A DNA stretch of 12,500 nt from Halisarca cf. caerulea (Eukaryota > Porifera > Demospongiae > Chondrillida > Halisarcidae). Both the position numbers and the translations under genes were made by a program. This document shows, one piece after another, positions 7,901 to 12,500 of the stretch (positions are counted from its first letter, which is position 1; each line of letters starts with the position of its first letter). Under the pieces are notes generated by a model, which worked only from the letters and a program-made list of their open reading frames with translations, was not told the origin of the DNA and did not search any database. Where the stretch lies: positions 4,322,501-4,335,000 of the forward strand of contig CAUJGJ010000397.1 of assembly GCA_963170055.1 (NCBI GenBank), read 5' to 3'.

Positions 7901-8382
7901 AGTCGTTTTCGAAGTGAAGCATTCGGTGCTAGTGATTGAAGGCAATCACTGATAGCCTTCTTCACCTCTTCGCTCTCACCTTTGCACATGTATGAACATA
8001 TGTAAGATGCTGTCCCATAAACTGATCCAATCAACTGTATATCCATGTTGGCCTGCCATGCTAAAAGTAATGGAGCATTGTAGGGGTTGACGTTTTCTTC
8101 ACCATCGGTTCTCCTGAGAATATAGAAGCGGGACTTGTTGCCTACATCTTCATTATTCTTGAGACGAGTAGTGGACGATAGAGGTCGTGGAAAGTCAAAA
8201 CGACATTCTTTTGATTTTTTTCTTTTGTCCTTCTTGATGCAAGTAGACGTATGACTATGTTTCTGAACTCGAAGAACTACAGATCGCAAGCTGTCTTCAC
8301 TAGATCCTTCTTCTGGAATTCTTGCAGAAATGTAATAATCGATAAAGTCAGGAGCTGCCGTTCTTCCCTCTACTGTATCAAG
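4924..8382 (-). CDS. Helitron Rep/helicase protein with C-terminal OTU domain, 5'-truncated
   Basis: This is the replication protein of a rolling-circle Helitron transposon. The frame enters without a start codon at LDTVEGRTAAPDFID (8382) and runs about 1,150 codons uninterrupted. Numbering from Leu 8289 (residue 1): QKHSHTSTC...CRFDFPRP (9-36); NPYNAPLLLAWQANMDI (68-84); the two-tyrosine Rep motif YICSYMCK (Y96, Y100, K103; 8004-7981). Next is a Pif1-type SF1 helicase: Walker A GGAGTGKS (455-462), IIIDEIS (540-546), GDFYQLSPV (579-587), ENVRQ (619-623), HKVQGLSLD (848-856) and YVALSRV (873-879). A Lys/Glu-rich linker (about 985-1035) leads to an OTU protease start, GDGNC (1067-1071; Cys codon 5079-5077). 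The OTU half ends at TGA 4926-4924, without the His region. The HUH nuclease motif expected just upstream is missing, because copy B begins at 8383. All helicase motifs are intact, suggesting a young copy. The protein is not self-sufficient as it stands. Confidence 0.95.
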   Translation of the reverse strand, partial: LDTVEGRTAAPDFIDYYISARIPEEGSSEDSLRSVVLRVQKHSHTSTCIKKDKRKKSKECRFDFPRPLSSTTRLKNNEDVGNKSRFYILRRTDGEENVNPYNAPLLLAWQANMDIQLIGSVYGTASYICSYMCKGESEEVKKAISDCLQSLAPNASLRKRLSKLGNTMLSHRQLSGQEAAYRLCHLPLKDSSRKVVFVNTVPPEKRTRILKNRSELLELDDMDTNLFQPGLFDRYAARPQEDEFEKMTLAHFSVWYDSVYRDDTPKGSSRRHIQPRFKLQGNLGWIKLRTKQACLRTPIMTPQSHGDEYYYSLLLLYIPWRREREDLLLKHDSTLSAFIAREKEMKVLNCEHHTFAEEVQRAVQQLQAVSDGAYMDLVAPNVQHGEREDATHVPEELDHGLHNAENYVQDEQVDVDALPTVADDDNANGALTRMRLTDKAFTELVCNLNAKQREAFDMVVQYTSSLHKFHLGQEALPKPIRIFITGGAGTGKSYVIRAIREHIERSVQGSDQVHGCMVMAPTDVAAFNVDGLTIHRALNLQVEHRRSAYHLKLTAAALRELRMLWRGIHTIIIDEISMVSYEVLQSVHYRLCEIFANDDIFGGLNVIAVGDFYQLSPVNGHFVFSVTKLQSKCLASHLWKDCFQIVELTENVRQQKDSSFSDLLNRVRVGKQTEQDIKLLESRMVVGNNIDLSKPPFEKALRLFPRVADCNAFNEGESMKLSSNTPIFEFEADHVLLENRRSTYGAVSYEKVTEELIPEDDKECGGLPRRLKMALGAEVMLQRNIKCGDGLVNGAQGVIVGFKWGGKQNTQPSRGALPEIVYVKFHDPRVGQFTKVCILNGQQEAVAIEPLSVRFYGRQGTVLQRTHIPLILCWAATLHKVQGLSLDSAVLDLGEKVLEAGMSYVALSRVRTLNGIALVKFEPKKLYANKRVDKEMEHLRSTQHAVACSQPSQDNYSEVLPVDLSQSQEDEPPTSLQDISMMETDLDDFLLRDVLEERKRDVPVVQLSSQEIRPTCTKEVREFMQNIEDILKSKKKESLEELKELMEDNKIAMKTLINEVNKQENDIFNVETHVVDMSVQEELLPSFTSQYVPVRTTGDGNCMYNTISIALHGTEEYTAHLRAITVYSLLENKEHMFEVMKPSTQLLLRNVD

Positions 8383-9790
8383 ACAAGTGATTCGAGTTTA
8401 AAAAACTCGTGGGCCGCCTACGGCCCTGGAAACTCGAATCACTTGGAAATCTTTCTAACGGACTCGAAAGATCACTGTAAGAAATGCATGGTTTTGTGTA
8501 GTGGTGTAGTAAAATGTGTGTGTGTGCGTGTGTGTGTGTCAAGTTTTAGCATTCAATAATCCAAACAATATATTGGGATCATGATCTAGTCAGTTTTATT
8601 AATTATAAATGACAGTGACAATTTCAATAAAAGTTAATACGCATGCCATTCTGCACTACTATAATAATAGTAGTCCCAGGATGCACCACGAGGAGGTAGG
8701 CATGCTTTGCATCCCAGAGGATTGGATTCGTTTTAACTAGGGTCTGCAAGAGTCCGTAAAACTCCTCCAATCCAAAATAAAAATGGTGCAATAAAATGCT
8801 ATACATATAATGGTACAGGTGTACCGTTGTGTGATCCACCAGAATCACTTAAATGTGTAGCTATAGAATAAAGAACAGAATATACAATGTGATCTTTCAG
8901 CAGATCAATACAGTCAGCATGTTATAGTAATATTTTTTCCGTGCTAAGGTGCACAAGGTATCCAAAATTGGCCACAAGTAGTCAATAGTATGATCATTGT
9001 GATCTATGCAAGTCTCCATTGGGCAGTGCAATGTGCATAGCCCAATATGTGAGACTATATACTAATGTACTGTTTACCATCAAAGGCACTGGAAGTTGTG
9101 TACCAAAGGAAGGTACTTTGGGAAAAGGTACTGCATACCGATGAAGGTAGCAAATACCAGAAGAAATGTATACTGCGTACCAATATATGCAGGTACAGGA
9201 TGTAAAGGGTGATATACTGTGCCATAATTCCCAACCTCTTTTATAGTTGTACTCAATTTGCAGAGTGGTGTAAACTTAAGGTTGAGGTGGCACTGACTAC
9301 CTATATATGGGGTTCAATGTGTAATGATTAGCCATTTGCCTTTGTTCTATGGATGTATAGACATGACTAACACATACTCCCCAATGACATGTATTCTTCC
9401 CTTATATAGGCTATAGGATTGCTTATTAAATGCAAATGGCTCATTACAAGTGTTTGCTCAAACATGAACTCTAAATTTCAACCACCTTATCTATATGGGC
9501 AATAACTACTCTAAATGCATTTGCAAGATGACCCAAATAACTGGACTCTGAGCAGGGGCGTTGCAAAAGCTGTACAGACTTGGAGTCTGCATGGAAATGT
9601 AGTCTAATTGCATAAAAGTTCAGTTTTGGTTTCTATCTAATTCATTCAAGTTAGACTATCACGTTCAACAATATTACATTGTTGACCAAGAGGTGCTTCA
9701 CAAAACATGAAAGCTAAAGAATGCCATCAAGAGGTATTCATTCATGGATGGCTTCGTGCATAACAGCAACATGCTGTTGTTTTAATAGTA
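8383..9790 (-). mobile_element. 1.4-kb non-autonomous repeat, copy B (without nested insertion)
   Basis: Homologous to copy A along its whole length, with the TA empty site near 9605 instead of the 867-bp element. The terminal fold-back sits at 8383-8445 and abuts the broken Helitron frame. On reading back from the Helitron codons, an in-frame TAA falls at 8400-8398 inside this repeat. The distal end (hairpin, then TTTTAATAGTA) is at 9790. The sequence after 9790 contains no Helitron Rep codons that I can recognise, so the missing N-terminus is not simply displaced to the other side of the repeat. Confidence 0.85.
8515..8539. repeat. Interrupted TG microsatellite in copy B
   Basis: This is a 25-bp TG tract with one C, orthologous in position to the (GT)16 of copy A. 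Confidence 0.9.
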
Positions 9791-10329
9791 AAACCAGCGT
9801 CAATAGTAAACTACAGGTACAATTTTGGCCAGTAATATCTCCGTAAATTGGGCGTTCAGCAGGAGTAAGTATAGCTGGGCAGCTTAATCATAGCAAAGGA
9901 TACAGGCCCTGTTCTAACTTACCTATGTGTTCCTAAGTTACTCCACTTTACCCCATGGCTGGGCACCTTAAACAAACGTTACAGGCCTTGTTCCACTTAA
10001 TCCTACATACATAAACTCACGAATCCGCACACACACTTTCCCCATTGTAAACACACGTCACACACACCACACTCCTACAAAGCAATGTATACACACAATC
10101 TACACATGCTGTCTCTAAACATCAGTAAAGCTTACAAAGGCACACTGAGACACTGTAGTCTAATAACAAACGAAATCACACCCCACAAATACACACAAAG
10201 ACACATACCACCTCCACACGTAAAGGTACAAACCTTACCAAGGCACAGACGACTGAAGAACGACACCCAACGAAACTAAATGTCTGTATAATACTAGTCC
10301 TAGCAATATATCACAGCCCCGTGGCCAAC
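9791..10329. other. Intergenic sequence with an imperfect repeat and CA-rich stretch
   Basis: GCTGGGCAGCTTAA...ACAGGCCCTGTTC (9874-9923) recurs loosely as GCTGGGCACCTTAA...ACAGGCCTTGTTC (9957-10003). The stretch 10020-10220 is rich in ACAC and CACA. No coding frame here shows a known motif. Confidence 0.55.
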
Positions 10330-10338
10330 GTGTTCTGT

Positions 10339-10413
10339 TAGTTTCGCGTAGCCAGACCCTACTCGCCCACACATGACGTGTGTGGGCAAGTGGGGTCTGG
10401 CTATGCGAGACTA
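10339..10413. mobile_element. 75-bp palindromic MITE with 9-bp target duplication
   Basis: The element is almost only two inverted arms: TAGTTTCGCGTAGCCAGACC at the left and its near complement ending GCGAGACTA at the right, mismatched at few positions over about 34 bp. GTGTTCTGT flanks it directly on both sides (10330-10338 and 10414-10422). TIRs starting TAG and an 8-9-bp duplication suggest hAT or Mutator-type mobilisation; which one cannot be decided here. Confidence 0.88.
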
Positions 10414-10422
10414 GTGTTCTGT

Positions 10423-10689
10423 CGCAACTATCAACCTGTGACTGCAATGAATGGTTATGCAACTATTCCGCTGCACAATGCATGAAAAGGAACAAAAACT
10501 TGCTTAACATGCTCCGCAGTATTACAAGACTTTGTCAAACCCGAGAAATGCACTTACAAACACAGAGGAATACAAAGACGATCGAAGGACCAGTCGACAA
10601 CGGCTTTTCAATGAAGAACAGGTGCGAAATGTCTGAAATTCCATCGCGCGCGCATTCTCCGCGGGATTTTATTTCATTTGCGGCTGGCC
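10423..10689 (+). promoter_or_regulatory. Probable promoter/5' region of the coiled-coil gene
   Basis: This is the unique sequence ahead of the proposed start codon. CpG density rises sharply at 10645-10666 (CGCGCGCGC and CCGCGGG), unlike the CpG-poor surroundings, as at animal promoters. No TATA box is apparent. The region is also open in frame with an upstream ATG (10629), but that frame meets a stop once spliced to the downstream exons. Confidence 0.4.
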
Positions 10690-10725
10690 ATGGCAATGGA
10701 GCTCCAAATCTCTCTCGTTTTTGTG
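10690..10725 (+). CDS. Tentative exon 1: start codon and hydrophobic leader
   Basis: The ATG sits in a strong Kozak context (GCCATGGC). It reads M-A-M-E-L-Q-I-S-L-V-F-V and ends at GTACGT. Joined in phase 0 to the next exon it forms a long hydrophobic stretch like a signal peptide or signal anchor. The alternative frame reaches a stop at the exon 5-6 junction. Confidence 0.45.
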
Positions 10726-11943
10726 GTACGTTCAAAGCCTACTACAACGTTAAAAGTGTATAATATGTTTTTATTTCAAATTTCGCTGTATACATTATTC
10801 TACTTTTCACACAAATAGATGTTGGTTGCAGCAGCAATACACTTGTTGCTGCAACTATTGATCCCAAGTTTTTTCTCGGGGTTAATGGTAATAGTTTTAC
10901 ACTCTGTACGTTTGCATAGTGATTAATTTACTTTATTCTCTGTTGTAGGGACTATTTTCAACATGTGTGTGGATATATGTCAGTTTACGACTTATATTCA
11001 ATGCCATGCATCTCCTTGTTCTTGCAGGCTCACAAAATTATTAAAAATGAACTTCTCACCTTGCATGGCAATACTTTGTTTTTGTGTTATAAATCAGTGG
11101 TTTTAACTTTAATAAATCAAATTTATTCTTATATTATATTCTTGTATTTCCAATTGTTTGTAGATGAAAGTCAAGAAAGACTACAATGTAAGAGAACCTG
11201 CATGACTTGCATAAGATTAGAATGTATTTTGTTATTCGATATATGTTTTTACATGCCTGTTTTTTTTTCTACATGCATGTGAGTATTAGTGTATTCCTGT
11301 AATGTCCTCTGTTATAAATTATGTTATATCTTCATGTTCACAGGAGAGAAAAGCATCAGTGGAGAAGGAACTACTAGTGAGTTCAATATTGGTGAACAAT
11401 GTACCTATTGACAGTAATAGACTTGTTTAACTTTTGTGTACATATGCATGTGTTTGAACATTTATAGTGTGCATGTGTGTGTGTGCACATGTATATATGT
11501 GTACGCGTGTACGTGCATGTGTGTGCATGTGTGCGCACATGCATGTGTGTGTACGTGTGTACATGTGTGTGTGTGCATGTGTACATATGTGTGTGCATAT
11601 ATGAATATCAAATTGGCTCTCTTTTTCTCTATACATGCATAATAGACAAAAGAAAAGGTTGATGAAATTGAAAAAGTTGTAAGTAAAATTCGTTGTATGT
11701 GTGTGTGTATGTATGTGTGTGCAAATATGAATATCAAATTGGCTCTCTTTTTCTCTATACATGCATAATAGACAAAAGAAAAGGTTGATGAAATTGAAAC
11801 AGTTGTAAGTAAAATTCGTTGTATGTGTGTGTGTATGTATGTGTGTGCATATATAAATATCACATTTGCTCTCTTCTTCACTATACATAATAGAAAAAGG
11901 AGAAAGATGATGAAATTGAAAAAGTTGTAAGTAAAATTCGTTG

Positions 11944-11974
<31 letters not shown>

Positions 11975-12125
11975 GTGTGCATATATAAATATCAAATTTG
12001 CTCTCTTCTTCTCTATACATAATAGAAAAAGGAGAAAGATGATGAAATTGAAAAAGTTGTAAGTAAAATTCGTTGTGTGTGTATGTGTGTGTGTGTGTGT
12101 GTGTGTGCACGTGTGTGTGTGTATG

Positions 12126-12162
<37 letters not shown>

Positions 12163-12418
12163 GGTCCTTATTAGCGTGTGTTTTATGCACACCCACTGTC
12201 CCCTCTAGAAAAATGAAAAAGATCAGGAAATTTTTCGCATTGTAAGTACAATTTTAAATCTCTGTAGTTTTGTTCAACAGATACATCTTTTTCTCACATA
12301 CAGCGTAACCAACTTCAAAAGGAACGGCGCTGCAGGAGGCGCGAAAGGAGGATGCTGTCACCAACGCGGCCTCTTCCTCCTCCGCCTCCTCAGCGCCAGG
12401 GTCAATGTGTGACCCATA
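10690..12418 (+). CDS. Host gene built from serial phase-0 microexons; coiled-coil protein, 3' end outside the window
   Basis: I do not recognise this gene. The model is 12 exons, all joined in phase 0: 10690-10725, 10819-10887, 10949-10978, 11028-11099, 11164-11187, 11344-11376, 11646-11678, 11772-11804, 11894-11926, 12026-12058, 12209-12241 and 12304-12418. Exons 5-12 are strong, with clear AG acceptors, GTAAGT/GTGAGT/GTAAGA donors and one open phase throughout. Exons 1-4 are tentative. The product would be a hydrophobic leader, then a Lys/Glu-rich 11-residue repeat region, then an Arg-rich block and a polyproline run. That suggests a secreted or membrane-anchored coiled-coil protein; the localisation is inference. 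Four repeat exons were clearly multiplied by tandem genomic duplication. The gene continues past 12500. Confidence 0.7.
10819..10887 (+). CDS. Tentative exon 2: hydrophobic segment
   Basis: The acceptor is CACACAAATAG and the donor is GTAATA. Phase 0 gives 23 residues, including AAAIHLLLQLLIPSFF, a plausible membrane span. Phase 2 gives a more ordinary-looking peptide (GCSSNTLVAATIDPKFF), so the reading frame here is not certain. Confidence 0.4.
10949..10978 (+). CDS. Tentative exon 3
   Basis: The acceptor (TTCTCTGTTGTAG) is strong and the donor GTCAGT moderate. It has ten codons, G-L-F-S-T-C-V-W-I-Y, in phase 0. The donor choice is uncertain. Confidence 0.35.
11028..11099 (+). CDS. Tentative exon 4
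   Basis: The acceptor CTCCTTGTTCTTGCAG is strong. Phase 0 reads AHKIIKNELLTLHGNTLF. The donor (GTTTTA at 11100) is weak, so the 3' border may be wrong or the exon may be skipped. Confidence 0.35.
11164..11187 (+). CDS. Exon 5: 24-nt microexon
   Basis: It lies between CAATTGTTTGTAG and GTAAGA. It encodes M-K-V-K-K-D-Y-N in phase 0, the only phase that stays open into the next exon. Confidence 0.65.
11344..11376 (+). CDS. Exon 6: 33-nt, one 11-residue segment
   Basis: Acceptor TTCATGTTCACAG, donor GTGAGT. It encodes E-R-K-A-S-V-E-K-E-L-L. It has the same length and phase as exons 7-11, with hydrophobic residues at comparable places, but is diverged from them. It is probably an older member of the same exon family. 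Confidence 0.75.
11466..11605. repeat. TG-rich low-complexity tract in intron 6
   Basis: Irregular TG, TA and CA dinucleotides with ACATG and GCATG steps. It is the same flavour as the TG tracts between the repeat exons. Confidence 0.85.
11646..11678 (+). CDS. Exon 7: 33-nt repeat exon
   Basis: Acceptor ATGCATAATAG, donor GTAAGTAAAATTCG. It encodes T-K-E-K-V-D-E-I-E-K-V. It is the first unit of the tandem array and differs from exon 8 at one base. Confidence 0.85.
11772..11804 (+). CDS. Exon 8: 33-nt repeat exon
   Basis: It encodes T-K-E-K-V-D-E-I-E-T-V. It is identical to exon 7 except AAA to ACA (Lys to Thr) in codon 10. The splice sites and the flanking intron sequence are the same. Confidence 0.85.
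11894..11926 (+). CDS. Exon 9: 33-nt repeat exon
   Basis: It encodes K-K-E-K-D-D-E-I-E-K-V. Acceptor CTATACATAATAG, donor GTAAGTAAAATTCG. It is base-identical to exon 10. Confidence 0.85.
12026..12058 (+). CDS. Exon 10: 33-nt repeat exon
   Basis: It encodes K-K-E-K-D-D-E-I-E-K-V, identical to exon 9. Its downstream intron starts with the array's shared sequence but ends in unique sequence, marking the right edge of the duplicated units. Confidence 0.85.
12073..12154. repeat. TG microsatellite in intron 10
   Basis: Long TG tracts with short interruptions, followed by GGGTGGGTGGGT. Open frames seen on the opposite strand here are only His/Thr translations of CA repeats. Confidence 0.95.
12209..12241 (+). 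CDS. Exon 11: diverged 33-nt repeat exon
   Basis: Acceptor CTGTCCCCTCTAG, donor GTAAGTACAATTTT. It encodes K-N-E-K-D-Q-E-I-F-R-I, clearly related to exons 9-10 in sequence, phase and length, but older. Confidence 0.85.
12304..12418 (+). CDS. Exon 12: Arg-rich and polyproline segment
   Basis: Acceptor CTCACATACAG. It encodes RNQLQKERRCRRRERRMLSP, then a short spacer, then L-P-P-P-P-P-Q. The best donor is GTAAGTTA at 12419 (exon ends in phase 1). An earlier GGTCAA donor at 12400 is possible. The frame stays open to the window edge, so an unspliced end is not excluded. Confidence 0.7.
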
Positions 12419-12500
12419 GTAAGTTAGCACAATATATGTACACAAAGTCTACATGTTTATATATACATATATATATAATTTTATGTTTTATATATTCTCA
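12419..12500 (+). other. Start of the next intron, AT-rich
   Basis: After the GTAAGTTA donor the sequence becomes AT-rich with an ATATAC/ATATAT tract. No further exon is seen before the edge. Confidence 0.5.

Larger units (their letters stand above)
11591..12100 (+). repeat. Tandem array of exon-intron units, 122-132 bp each
   Basis: Four units, with exons starting at 11646, 11772, 11894 and 12026. Each has GAATATCA or AAATATCA, then TTGGCTCTC or TTTGCTCTC, a pyrimidine tract, ACATAATAG or GCATAATAG, the 33-nt exon, and GTAAGTAAAATTCGTTG followed by a TG tract. Units 1 and 2 resemble each other most, as do units 3 and 4. Confidence 0.92.

Noticed and set aside
9791..9900. Possible missing Helitron Rep N-terminus beyond copy B (minus strand)
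   Set aside because: The frame reading TPAERPIYGDITGQN has no HUH motif or other Helitron-like residues.
10629..10887. Alternative reading of the host gene: MSEIPSRAHSPRDF... joined to GCSSNTLVAATIDPKFF
   Set aside because: The peptides look natural, but that phase meets a stop at the exon 5 to exon 6 junction (T plus GA), whereas phase 0 stays open through all later exons. It could still be an alternative isoform.
11427..12196. Long His/Thr-rich open frames on the minus strand
   Set aside because: They are translations of CA/TG repeats and of the antisense of the exon array; no natural composition or start context.
11646..12241. Regularly spaced 33-nt near-identical blocks resembling a CRISPR array
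   Set aside because: The blocks are bounded by AG and GTAAGT splice sites, stay in one reading phase, and the spacers are conserved TG-rich introns rather than unique sequences.

Overview
The window is nuclear DNA of a eukaryote, most likely an invertebrate animal. It has spliceosomal introns with GTAAGT donors, a pogo/Tigger transposase relic, an animal-type Helitron (Rep/Pif1 helicase/OTU), and first-exon-like ATGGCGG sequence behind a consensus ETS site. I cannot name the species. A sponge or another early-branching marine animal would fit, but that is a guess. No bacterial operon, rRNA, tRNA or CRISPR array is visible.

From left to right, 1-1481 is the 3' part of a dead pogo/Tigger DNA transposon. 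At 1579-3884 lies a 1.4-kb non-autonomous mobile repeat (copy A). Copy A itself carries an 867-bp TA-flanked MITE-like insertion at 2832-3698. At 4043-4423 is a compact composite insertion: GC-rich hairpins, an ETS-site/first-exon-like segment, an 18-bp direct repeat and a perfect 35-bp fold-back. The minus strand from 8382 down to 4924 holds a long intact Helitron frame that starts just after the expected position of the HUH nuclease motif and stops inside the OTU domain. It is cut at its 5' side by copy B (8383-9790) of the same 1.4-kb repeat, which lacks the 867-bp insertion and so preserves its empty site. After about 540 bp of plain sequence comes a 75-bp palindromic MITE with a 9-bp target duplication.

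From about 10690 to beyond the right edge is a probable host gene on the plus strand. Its 5' exons are tentative and would encode a strongly hydrophobic leader. The well-supported part is a 24-nt exon, six consecutive 33-nt exons that all begin and end in phase 0, and a longer Arg-rich/Pro-rich exon. Each 33-nt exon encodes one 11-residue Lys/Glu-rich segment, as expected for a hendecad coiled coil. Four of them sit in a tandem genomic array of about 122-132 bp per unit, made of exon plus TG-microsatellite intron. The gene therefore appears to lengthen or shorten its coiled coil by whole-exon duplication. This is the most interesting system in the window.

The left 9.8 kb is a nest of mobile elements of different ages: decayed pogo, nearly identical copies A and B, and an intact Helitron helicase frame. 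The right 2 kb is an evolving host gene.
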